Source: Vibrio agarivorans (lineage in GTDB: Bacteria > Pseudomonadota > Gammaproteobacteria > Enterobacterales > Vibrionaceae). Taken from it: DNA of 64,000 nucleotides. How positions within the stretch are numbered: the stretch's first letter is position 1; each line of letters begins with the position of its first letter. Under the pieces are notes generated by a model, which saw only the letters and a list, made by a program, of their open reading frames with translations, had not been told where the DNA came from and made no database searches. Of this stretch, positions 57,081 through 64,000 are shown piece after piece. The stretch is taken from positions 2,638,241 to 2,702,240 of the forward strand of contig NZ_JAUFQF010000004.1 of assembly GCF_030409635.1 (NCBI RefSeq), given 5' to 3'. Both the position numbers and the translations under genes were made by a program.

Positions 57081-58226
57081 ATGACTTCCTCTGTCCCTTA
57101 CAGCCTGTCTATTAAACCCGTTGGGTCTAAATGCAATCTTGATTGTAGTTACTGCTATTACCTCAACCACAACTCTGGGTGTGGTGATCCTATGTCTGAT
57201 GAACAACTCAAACTAGTGATTAAGAATCACATAGACTCGCAACCGAAACACAGCAAAAACGTCGATTTTATCTGGCATGGTGGCGAGCCTTTACTCCGTG
57301 GTCGAGCGTTTTTTCAAAATGTCGTGCTTTCTCAAAAGCAACAAGCAGGAACAAAACGCATAGTTAACACCATTCAAACTAACGGTACGCTTATCAACGA
57401 ATCATGGGCAGCCTTCTTTAAGCAGCATAATTTTATGGTCGGCATTAGCTTAGATGGCCCGAATCTACTCAATGATATGGCACGAATCGATCTCAAAGGG
57501 CAATCAAGCTTTGAGAGAACAATGCGTGGTTTAACCCATCTAAAGCAAGCACAAGTCGAATTCAACACGCTAACGGTTGTCAACAATCGTACTTTTCGTC
57601 ACGGAGTGCACATATACCGTTTTTTGCGTGATAACGGCAGCCAGTATCTTCAATTTCAACCCTGCATAGACCATGAACTTGATCGTCGTTCACGTTTTGA
57701 TTGGTCGTTATCGGGTGAACAATGGGGAGAGTTTTTATGTGATGTATTTGACGAGTGGTGTAAAAACGATATTGGGAAGGTTTACGTTCAGTTCTTTGAA
57801 AATTGCTTGCTCATATTAATGGGACATGCCAGTCAAATGTGCCATCACGCACCAACTTGTGGTCAGCAATTAATGATGGAAGCCAATGGCAGTGTCTATA
57901 GCTGTGACCACTATGGTTATGACAGTCATAAGCTAGGCAACGGTATGCAAACAAGCCTCGAATCACTGGTCAATAACCAACAGCAGATTAATTTTGGCCA
58001 GGCAAAACAACAAGAACTCAACACCACCTGTCAGCAGTGTGACTTCCTTCTACTCTGCCAAGGTGGGTGCCCCAAAAATCGCACAGAGATAACCGAAGAA
58101 GGTCAATCAATGAACCGGCTTTGTACGGGGTATCAAGTATTTTTCCGTTACGCTCTTCCACGCTTACTCAAAATGGTCGATGCTATGAATAATGGCTATG
58201 GCCCGCAATATTACGCGCTATTTTAA
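57081..58226 (+). CDS. Anaerobic sulfatase-maturating enzyme (radical SAM)
   Basis: The start at 57081 follows TGAGGA. The 381-residue product has the radical SAM cluster C18-x3-C22-x2-C25 (SKCNLDCSYCYY) and a C-terminal SPASM-type domain with more Fe-S cysteines (CHHAPTCGQQ, SCDHYGYDSHKLGN, CQQCDFLLLCQGGCPKNR). WHGGEPLL is a further SAM motif. It oxidises the active-site Ser (or Cys) of sulfatases to formylglycine before export. Its partner is the sulfatase just upstream. Confidence 0.94.
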   Translation: MTSSVPYSLSIKPVGSKCNLDCSYCYYLNHNSGCGDPMSDEQLKLVIKNHIDSQPKHSKNVDFIWHGGEPLLRGRAFFQNVVLSQKQQAGTKRIVNTIQTNGTLINESWAAFFKQHNFMVGISLDGPNLLNDMARIDLKGQSSFERTMRGLTHLKQAQVEFNTLTVVNNRTFRHGVHIYRFLRDNGSQYLQFQPCIDHELDRRSRFDWSLSGEQWGEFLCDVFDEWCKNDIGKVYVQFFENCLLILMGHASQMCHHAPTCGQQLMMEANGSVYSCDHYGYDSHKLGNGMQTSLESLVNNQQQINFGQAKQQELNTTCQQCDFLLLCQGGCPKNRTEITEEGQSMNRLCTGYQVFFRYALPRLLKMVDAMNNGYGPQYYALF

Positions 58227-58277
58227 TCGCTCTATTTTTGAACGTTCTTTTTAACAACCCTAGTGCTCGGAATTCTT

Positions 58278-59204
58278 ATGACTAAAGATTACAACCTACT
58301 CAAGCTACTCGTCACCCTCTATGAAACGAGACAAACAGTGGCAACCGCACGCAAGCTCAATATCAGCCAGCCAACCGTGAGTGTGATGTTAAAAAAGTTG
58401 AGAGAACAATTCTCTGATGAACTTTTCGTGCGTCACAATAATCTCTTAGAGCCGACACAAAAATGTACGTCGTTGGTCAGTAAAATCCCTACCCTGCTCG
58501 ACCAGCTTGATGCACTATATACCGATGAAACTTGGTCTATTGATAATCAGCGTGGCGAAGTAACGCTTTATTTTCCCACGACACTGATGGCACCAATCGC
58601 TGCGCCACTTGTGGCGAAACTGACTCAGTTAGCGCCGGAGATGACGGTCACTTGCCATCCATGGAACGACCATAGTTTAAACTCGTTAGAACAGACTCGA
58701 AACGCGTGGGGAGTGGGTTACTTACCTATGGACACAAATAAGAATGTCTCTGAGAAGCCACTACCCGATGACCAGTTCATTCTTGTTACCAGAAAAGATC
58801 ATCCATTGAGTGACAATTCATTAAGTAACGTACTCACCTACCCCATCTGCGTAAGTGTAATACCTGGGTATATCGAAGCCTCTAAAGTTGAGATGTTGAT
58901 TAAGAAATACAAAATTGAAAAAAGTGTTAGTGTCCGCTCGAGTGATACCAGTATGATGATCGAGCTAATCCGCCAAAGCGATACCGTAGGTGTGATGTCA
59001 ATTAAGAATATGCAGTTGCTTCAAGATACGTTCAAAACTTACCCTCTCCCCTCTGAGCTCTACCAAGACACCTTCCGCCGTCAATGCTCACTATTTTGCC
59101 ACCTAAGAGATCGACACCACCCATTCACACTTTGGCTTTATAGTGAAGTCGAACAGCTAATGACTCAGACCAGTTCGGCAGCCAAGCCTATACTTAACTC
59201 GTAA
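58278..59204 (+). CDS. LysR family regulator
   Basis: I place the start at 58278; the open frame reaches back to a GTG at 58263. The 308-residue product begins MTKDYNLLKLLVTLYETRQTVATARKLNISQPTVSVMLKKLREQF, a LysR helix-turn-helix. It follows the maturase by ~50 bases, so it may be in the same transcript and regulate the sulfatase genes. Confidence 0.88.
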   Translation: MTKDYNLLKLLVTLYETRQTVATARKLNISQPTVSVMLKKLREQFSDELFVRHNNLLEPTQKCTSLVSKIPTLLDQLDALYTDETWSIDNQRGEVTLYFPTTLMAPIAAPLVAKLTQLAPEMTVTCHPWNDHSLNSLEQTRNAWGVGYLPMDTNKNVSEKPLPDDQFILVTRKDHPLSDNSLSNVLTYPICVSVIPGYIEASKVEMLIKKYKIEKSVSVRSSDTSMMIELIRQSDTVGVMSIKNMQLLQDTFKTYPLPSELYQDTFRRQCSLFCHLRDRHHPFTLWLYSEVEQLMTQTSSAAKPILNS

Positions 59205-59243
59205 ATCAATGATCATTGTCGATGTACGCACGTAAGGAAGCAC

Positions 59244-59660
59244 ATGAGAAATATTCTTGGATACATGGGACTGATTCCCTACATCGCACTCCCTGCTGCG
59301 GTCTTGCTTCTAAATGATATGGAACGCGGGCTAGCGATATACGCCTACTTTGCCTACAGCGCGGGCATTGCGATCTTTATGTCAGGAGCAATTTGGGGGC
59401 GTGTCATCGAAAATAACGGTGAGAATAACACCGCACTTTTAATGTCGAACCTCATCACATTGTTTGTGATTGCTCTGAGCACAATAAGTTTTCATAACTT
59501 TACCGTTATTACCATCGGACTCATTCTCGCTCACACGTTTAATTGGTTTTTCGAGCCTAAGGACAATGAAGCCTATCTCACACTAAGAAAAACCCTCACT
59601 GCGACGGTTTTGATTTCTCACCTTATCATGGTTGGTATTTTATACTCATCGAACCTTTGA
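59244..59660 (+). CDS. DUF3429 family membrane protein
   Basis: The 138-residue product has about five membrane helices and starts LGYMGLIPYIALPAAVLL, followed by the family block YFAYSAGIAIFMSGAIWG. DUF3429 proteins are inner-membrane proteins of unknown role. AAGGAAG lies before the start. Confidence 0.85.
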   Translation: MRNILGYMGLIPYIALPAAVLLLNDMERGLAIYAYFAYSAGIAIFMSGAIWGRVIENNGENNTALLMSNLITLFVIALSTISFHNFTVITIGLILAHTFNWFFEPKDNEAYLTLRKTLTATVLISHLIMVGILYSSNL

Positions 59661-59687
59661 CGTTCGAAAAGCGACATCGGCACAAAG

Positions 59688-60614
59688 CTAAACGCCATCT
59701 ATGTGCCCCTTCCCGGTGAGTTGATTTAATACCTGGCTAGCTCGCTCTCTGAAAAAGTCTCGCAGCAAACGAACGGTAGGTGTGATGGACTGACGACTCG
59801 GACATACTAACCAAAGCTCTGTCGGTGTCGGTTTGTACTCGGGCATCACATTGATGATTCGCCCTTGAAGTAAGTCATCTGCCATATCTAAGCATGACTT
59901 AATCGCGAACCCTTGCCCCGATACACACCAACGCCTAACCAAATCACCATCGTTTGACGCTCTGTTTCCTTTTAGTTTGACTTTGTGACTTTCACCATGG
60001 TGATCAAAGCGCCACTCGTCTTGAACGATATCTTGCAGTTGATAAAACAATCCGTTGTGTTGCTTGAGTTCATCTAACGTTGAAGGTGTTCCGTTTTTAT
60101 CTAGATATGCATGAGAGGCACACAGCAACCTTGGTACATCACAAATTTTGAAACCATACATGCTTGCATCGTTGGGTGAACCATAGCGCAGAGCCATATC
60201 GACTGCATCACGATAAAAATCTATATTGCTATCACTGATATTGCTTCTTAACGCCACCTCCGGCCTTTCAGCAAGAAAGTCATCTAACCAAGGCGTAACA
60301 ACATTTCGACCCAGATCCGAAGAAAGCGCGATACGAACCTCTCCACCCAATACATCCATATCTTCCTGAACGTTTTGTTTCGCGCTGTCGAGCAACTGAA
60401 GAGCTTGCTCGCACTGTGGTAAATATCGCTCTCCTGCTGGAGATAACCTAAGCTGCCTTGTGGTACGAACAAACAACTCCACACCAAGAGCGGATTCCAC
60501 TCGCTTTATCGCCGCACTCGCCGTTGCCATACGCATATCTAAACTGTTCGCCGCTGCGGTAATACTGCGAAACTCCGCGACTTTCAACACCACTACAAGG
60601 TCATTCAAGAGCAT
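59688..60614 (-). CDS. LysR family regulator
   Basis: I choose the ATG at 60614; the frame extends to a TTG at 60644. The 308-residue product has the N-terminal helix-turn-helix (MLLNDLVVVLKVAEFRSITAAANSLDMRMATASAAIKRVESALG) and the CrgA-like effector domain found in regulators of redox or xenobiotic genes. It is divergent from the radical SAM gene at 60721. Confidence 0.88.
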   Translation of the reverse strand: MLLNDLVVVLKVAEFRSITAAANSLDMRMATASAAIKRVESALGVELFVRTTRQLRLSPAGERYLPQCEQALQLLDSAKQNVQEDMDVLGGEVRIALSSDLGRNVVTPWLDDFLAERPEVALRSNISDSNIDFYRDAVDMALRYGSPNDASMYGFKICDVPRLLCASHAYLDKNGTPSTLDELKQHNGLFYQLQDIVQDEWRFDHHGESHKVKLKGNRASNDGDLVRRWCVSGQGFAIKSCLDMADDLLQGRIINVMPEYKPTPTELWLVCPSRQSITPTVRLLRDFFRERASQVLNQLTGKGHIDGV

Positions 60615-60720
60615 ACTTTCAACCCAAATTTGAGAATATATCAATTACTATAGCGTTTTTCTTTAACACGACAAGGATTAAACTCCTCATCATCACATAG
60701 CAAATGTCGAGTTATTCAGT

Positions 60721-61749
60721 ATGTCCCAACTTCATTTTCAACAAGGCCCTATTCGCCCGCCCTCAGAAGCAAACAGCTTGTTAATTAGAACAACGCAAGG
60801 CTGTCCGTGGAACAAATGCAGTTTCTGCACACTGTTTAAGGGAATGGAGTTCTCAATACGCCCTATTGAAGAAATCAAAAACGACATCTGGGCAGCAAAA
60901 GCCTTCTACAAAGGTCGTAAATTCGAATCGTGCTTTTTGCAAGATGGCGATTCATTTGCGATGGAAACGTCTGACCTAATAGAGGTTTTGAACACGCTTA
61001 AACAAGCCTTTCCAGATTTAAAACAGATTAGCTCGTACGGCCGTGCGCAAACAATGACGAAAAAGTCAGCGCAAGAGATGAAAGCGATCTGCGACGCTGG
61101 GTTAAACATGCTCTATTGCGGTATGGAATCTGGCTCTATCGATGTACTGAAAAAAATGAAAAAAGGCATCACGCCAAAGTCTATCCTTAAGTCGGCAAAA
61201 CACGCTAAGCAAGCTGGCATGAAGATGATGACGTTCATCATTTTAGGTCTCGGCGGTAAAGAGTTGTCACAAGAGCATGTAACCGAGACGGCCAATCTAC
61301 TCAATCAAATTGACCCCGAGGAAATTCGCCTGCTGTCACTTGCCGTGAAACAAGGCACCGAACTCGATGACATGGTTAAGTCTGGCCGGTTTACACCGCT
61401 GAATGAACAAGAGATGGTTCTCGAACAAAGAGCCTTGATTGAGCAGCTTAACGGTATCAGTAGCCGATATGGTAACTTTCATTCGATTAATCTTTTGATG
61501 GAAATCAATGGTGTCTTACCGCAAGACAAGGCACGTTTTTTGTCGACCATTGATGATTTCCTATCTCTACCCGTTGAAAAACAATACAATTTTATTCTCG
61601 GGCGCCGAATTCACTATTACACTGAATTATCAGATATGAACAATCAGCTTTATTTCGATACGGTACAAAACGAGCTCGCTAAAACAGATATGTCGAACCC
61701 TGTTGTGTTAGACGACGTCTTCTATCAACTTCGCCAACGCATGATTTAA
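60721..61749 (+). CDS. Radical SAM protein of unknown function
   Basis: The 342-residue product has the cluster motif C28-x4-C33-x2-C36 (GCPWNKCSFC), an x4 spacing seen in the Elp3/MiaB-like branch. FLQDGDSF, YCGMESGSIDVLKKMKKG and the GLGG motif in FIILGLGGKE are radical SAM barrel features. It starts with a short TTQGCPWNKC context similar to YgiQ-like proteins but has no other domain. The downstream DUF1349-like gene (ten bases away) is probably in the same operon. The reaction is unknown. Confidence 0.85.
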   Translation: MSQLHFQQGPIRPPSEANSLLIRTTQGCPWNKCSFCTLFKGMEFSIRPIEEIKNDIWAAKAFYKGRKFESCFLQDGDSFAMETSDLIEVLNTLKQAFPDLKQISSYGRAQTMTKKSAQEMKAICDAGLNMLYCGMESGSIDVLKKMKKGITPKSILKSAKHAKQAGMKMMTFIILGLGGKELSQEHVTETANLLNQIDPEEIRLLSLAVKQGTELDDMVKSGRFTPLNEQEMVLEQRALIEQLNGISSRYGNFHSINLLMEINGVLPQDKARFLSTIDDFLSLPVEKQYNFILGRRIHYYTELSDMNNQLYFDTVQNELAKTDMSNPVVLDDVFYQLRQRMI

Positions 61750-61759
61750 GGAAACACCT

Positions 61760-62311
61760 ATGTTTGATTTAACCCAATGGAACATCATCAATAATAACAA
61801 TGAGCTTTGGTCTATCAAAGAAGATGTATTGCGAGTGCAAATTGCAGAGGGAAACATGTGGGGGCTGGGCAGTGATACCAAAGACAATCTGTTCCTTCAC
61901 CCGATCAGTGCGAGCGAATACTCTGTGCAGGTTAAGGTTGAGCTTACCCCTCAGCGAACTTTTGAGCAGGCGGGCATTGGCGTGTTCTGGAACAAAGACA
62001 ACTACATTAAGATCAGTAAGGAGATGTTTAATGGTGAACTGTCTTTGGTATTTGTCACAGAAGAGAATGGTTTGCCTCGAGTTAACCAGTTAATTAGATA
62101 CAGCGACACTGCTGTCGCCTTCAAACTGGATGTCACCGCAACGCACGTCATTGCAAGCTATAAAGCACTAAATGAAGAGAGCTGGGTTGTGGTCGGAAGC
62201 ACGCCTCGATTAGCTGGTAATGAGCAAGGTGTCATGCTGTATACGTTTAGTGGAAACAGATTACAGCCCAACACCGCTGCTTTTTATGATTTTGAACTGA
62301 CACGCTCATAG
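61760..62311 (+). CDS. DUF1349-like beta-sandwich protein
   Basis: The 183-residue product has no signal peptide. The pattern AEGNMWGLGSDTKDNLFLHPISASEYSVQVKV, GIGVFWNKDNYIKISKE and EESWVVVGSTPRL... is like the DUF1349/concanavalin-like domain found on its own or at the end of GH43 enzymes. In those proteins the domain binds sugars; for a cytosolic single-domain version the ligand is unknown. AAGGAAACACCT precedes the ATG. It is co-transcribed with the radical SAM gene. Confidence 0.75.
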   Translation: MFDLTQWNIINNNNELWSIKEDVLRVQIAEGNMWGLGSDTKDNLFLHPISASEYSVQVKVELTPQRTFEQAGIGVFWNKDNYIKISKEMFNGELSLVFVTEENGLPRVNQLIRYSDTAVAFKLDVTATHVIASYKALNEESWVVVGSTPRLAGNEQGVMLYTFSGNRLQPNTAAFYDFELTRS

Positions 62312-62315
62312 CATA

Positions 62316-62341
62316 TTGCAAATCACTGTTGCATTTTGAAA
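62316..62341 (+). promoter_or_regulatory. LuxO-like binding sites upstream of qrr
   Basis: TTGCATTTTGAAA (62329-62341) differs at one base from the palindrome TTGCA-W3-TGCAA described for LuxO. A half site, TTGCA, begins at 62316. They lie about 100-125 bases before the transcription start, right for a sigma-54 activator. Confidence 0.7.
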
Positions 62342-62416
62342 CAGCAGAAGCATGACTATATAAAACCATACACACATCATTTCGGTAAGTCATTGAATAT
62401 AATAAACACGCATAGT

Positions 62417-62433
62417 TGGCATGCAGATTGTAT
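62417..62433 (+). promoter_or_regulatory. Sigma-54 promoter of qrr
   Basis: TGGCATG-N4-TTGTA fits TGGCACG-N4-TTGCA with exact spacing. The -12 element ends at 62431, which puts the start at 62443, the first base of the Qrr RNA. Confidence 0.9.
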
Positions 62434-62442
62434 TGTTAGTTA

Positions 62443-62534
62443 TGACCTATGCTAGTCATTAGGTCACCTAGCCAACTGACGTTGTTTAAGAACCTTTTTA
62501 GTTCTCCAGATGCTTGATAAGCATCTGGTTTTTT
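62443..62534 (+). ncRNA. qrr: Qrr small regulatory RNA (quorum sensing)
   Basis: About 92 nt. It has the Qrr layout: 5' hairpin TGACCTA (62443-62449) with TAGGTCA (62460-62466), then the strictly conserved single-stranded core at 62467-62486 (CCTAGCCAACTGACGTTG...), a small hairpin AGAAC/GTTCT (62489-62505), and the terminator CCAGATGCTT-GATA-AGCATCTGG plus TTTTTT (62506-62534). Known: Qrr RNAs, switched on by phosphorylated LuxO and sigma-54 at low cell density, pair through Hfq with luxR-type mRNAs and others. The core, promoter and terminator all fit, so the call is strong. The copy number (Qrr1-5) cannot be told here. Confidence 0.95.
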
Positions 62535-62638
62535 CTTTGTACCCACCATTTATTTAACTGGGTCGAAACTATTGGCGTATACTAAATCTTGGTTTTCGTT
62601 TTAACCTATTTTGTCTGTTTTTAGGGACTATCACCGTT

Positions 62639-62743
62639 TTACATTAAAACGCTTCGGATAGCATAAGAAACGACAAACAGCGACAATACACTTGCCGACC
62701 AAATAGCCAAAAACCACAACGCCCTTTTCAACCTCTCACTCAT
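62639..62743 (-). CDS. DUF2474-type small subunit of cytochrome bd oxidase
   Basis: The ATG at 62743 shares a base with the cydB stop (TGATG), so translation is coupled. The 34-residue product has one membrane helix (LWFLAIWSASVLSLFVVSYAIRSVL in full at 9-33) with a short basic N terminus (MSERLKR), the DUF2474 pattern found beside cyanide-insensitive bd oxidases and comparable to CydX in E. coli. It would sit beside CydB in the inner membrane and help keep the oxidase stable. It is too short for standard gene finding. Confidence 0.8.
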   Translation of the reverse strand: MSERLKRALWFLAIWSASVLSLFVVSYAIRSVLM

Positions 62744-63741
62744 CAGTGATACCCCTCCCCGTGCTTTAATTTCCCTCTAAATACCCAATACGAATACGCG
62801 GAGTAGGCAATAATCATGGGTAACAATATCACCGCGCCAACAAGAAGGAATTTAAGACTTGAGTCTGGTGCAGCAGTCTCGGCATACGTGAGTGCGAACG
62901 GGACTAAATAAGGGAATGTGCTCACGCCAAACCCAAGCGCTGCAATGAGAAACAGCCCGATGCCACACAGGTAGGCTCGCAGTGCCTTGTGCGCCAGTAA
63001 CGAAGCGAATAACTGCCAAACACATGCCGCCGCCAGTAAAGGAATGACGATAAACAGAAACACGTTAGGTACACTGAACCAGCGCTCAAACACCAACGCA
63101 TTGGTCAAAGGCAACCATAGGCTGACCACTGCAATACTAACCACCAGCGCTAACCCCCAACGTTTGGCTATCGTGTAATAACGCCCAGCTAAGTCATCCG
63201 GTAGTTTCATGATTAACCAGCACGCGCCAAGCAAGGTGTAAGCACATAAAAGACCGAAAGCGCAAAAGAGACTAAATGGTGTTAACCAATCGAACCACAC
63301 CCCACTAAATTGTCTGCCCTCGACATCGATACCCTGTAACAACGTACCCAGCATCACACCTTGCATTAAGGTGGCGAGTAGCGAACCGAGAAAGAAAGAA
63401 GTATCCCAAAGAAACTTACCCCGTTTTGTACGAAATCGATATTCAAACGACACCCCACGCAAGATCAACCCGAGTAGCATGATAATGAGTGGCGCATACA
63501 GTGCGGGCATAATCACAGCGTATGCGAGCGGAAAGACAGCAAAAAGCCCCCCGCCCCCTAAAACTAACCAGGTCTCGTTACCATCCCAAACAGGCGCCAC
63601 ACTGTTCATCATCATATCTCGTTCATTGTCGCTATGTGCGCTTGGGAACAAAATACCTATTCCTAAATCAAACCCATCGAGAATCACGTAAATCAAGACT
63701 GCTAGACCTATCAAGGCATACCAAATTAGCGCGTAATCCAT
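62743..63741 (-). CDS. cydB: Cytochrome bd ubiquinol oxidase subunit II
   Basis: The 332-residue membrane protein has about nine helices. The N-terminal DGFDLGIGILFP, then WDGNETWLVLGGGGLFAVFP and FEYRFRTKRGKFLWD, are subunit II signatures. It pairs with subunit I (partial, upstream, ten bases between) to reduce oxygen to water with quinol. The short length and the DUF2474 gene downstream suggest the CioAB (cyanide-insensitive) branch. Confidence 0.93.
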   Translation of the reverse strand: MDYALIWYALIGLAVLIYVILDGFDLGIGILFPSAHSDNERDMMMNSVAPVWDGNETWLVLGGGGLFAVFPLAYAVIMPALYAPLIIMLLGLILRGVSFEYRFRTKRGKFLWDTSFFLGSLLATLMQGVMLGTLLQGIDVEGRQFSGVWFDWLTPFSLFCAFGLLCAYTLLGACWLIMKLPDDLAGRYYTIAKRWGLALVVSIAVVSLWLPLTNALVFERWFSVPNVFLFIVIPLLAAACVWQLFASLLAHKALRAYLCGIGLFLIAALGFGVSTFPYLVPFALTYAETAAPDSSLKFLLVGAVILLPMIIAYSAYSYWVFRGKLKHGEGYH

Positions 63742-63751
63742 ATTCCAGTCC

Positions 63752-64000
63752 TCAGGTTAAGTGATTTGAATGAGTCGTCGCTGGCGCTTCGCTGCCATCA
63801 GGTAGGCGAGCATCGAGCGATTGCTCATATTTCGATGGTGACTTTCTCATGAGGCGTAAGAGATAGAAAAAACCGCAACCAAACACAACAAAATACACAA
63901 CGATGAACGCGGTTAAGGAGACGCTCACCGCTGCGGCATCAATCGGTGATGCAGAATCGGCTGTTGTCAGTAGTCCGTAAACCGTGTACGGCTGGCGACC
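63752..64000 (-). CDS. cydA: Cytochrome bd oxidase subunit I, C-terminal part
   Basis: The gene enters from beyond the window's end; 82 residues are visible. It opens with GRQPYTVYGLLTTADS, the subunit I signature (GRQPW in most relatives, here Tyr), then one membrane helix (LTAFIVVYFVVFGCGFFYLL) and a basic/hydrophilic tail. GAGGA of the cydB binding site lies at its end. It forms an operon with cydB and the DUF2474-type gene. Confidence 0.9.
   Translation of the reverse strand, partial: GRQPYTVYGLLTTADSASPIDAAAVSVSLTAFIVVYFVVFGCGFFYLLRLMRKSPSKYEQSLDARLPDGSEAPATTHSNHLT

Noticed and set aside
1..64000. Mobile elements, CRISPR arrays, tRNA or rRNA genes
   Set aside because: I looked for transposase motifs, repeated spacers, attachment-site duplications and tRNA-like cloverleafs and saw none that I could support by eye.

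Overview
This 64 kb window looks like Vibrio DNA. The clearest marker is a Qrr-type quorum-sensing small RNA gene with its sigma-54 promoter (62.3-62.5 kb), a family known from Vibrionaceae. The two large modular chitinases, the AcnD/PrpF form of the methylcitrate cycle, the paired PatA/PatD and AguA/AguB polyamine genes and many LysR regulators fit the same genus. There is no rRNA, tRNA, insertion sequence, prophage or CRISPR array that I can see. The accessory-type content suggests the smaller Vibrio chromosome, but this is inference.

Layout. 0-12.9 kb: the end of a pirin, an AraC regulator, a GH19 and a GH18 chitinase (both minus strand), small membrane and unknown proteins, an SDR oxidoreductase, a His-rich secreted protein, a frameshifted homocysteine S-methyltransferase and YggL. 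13-27.7 kb: a polyamine/GABA region holding every enzyme needed to take agmatine to succinate (AguA, AguB, PatA, PatD, GabT, GabD), with two transporters and three LysR regulators. 27.8-41.6 kb: two near-identical-type glycine betaine binding proteins (one orphan, one with its permease and ATPase), the ABC-F protein YbiT, a TAXI-TRAP transporter, a pair of membrane GTPases (one frameshifted), a DEAD-box helicase coupled to the acetylcytidine amidohydrolase YqfB. 41.6-44.4 kb: a small membrane protein, a nearly 1 kb AT-rich gap and an unknown lipoprotein. 44.4-53.1 kb: the prp operon for propionate (GntR regulator, prpB, prpC, acnD, prpF, prpE) with three repeated operator-like sites in front. 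53.1-60.6 kb: small unknown proteins including a 44-residue zinc-ribbon protein, then a lipoprotein, a serine-type sulfatase with its radical-SAM maturase and a LysR regulator, DUF3429 and another LysR. 60.7-64 kb: a radical SAM protein, a DUF1349-like protein, the Qrr RNA, and a cytochrome bd operon (cydA partial, cydB, and a 34-residue DUF2474-type subunit).

Genes too short for ordinary ORF calling are present: the bd-oxidase small subunit (62639-62743), a zinc-ribbon protein (53479-53613), a 34-residue ORF between two terminators (1561-1665) and a 36-residue ORF whose stop overlaps the start of the GH19 chitinase (5048-5158). Two genes carry frameshifts (11654-12540 and 33653-35292); both could be real decay or sequence error. 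No wholly new multi-gene system is proven. The least understood sets are the twin GTPase pair and the sulfatase/lipoprotein group.
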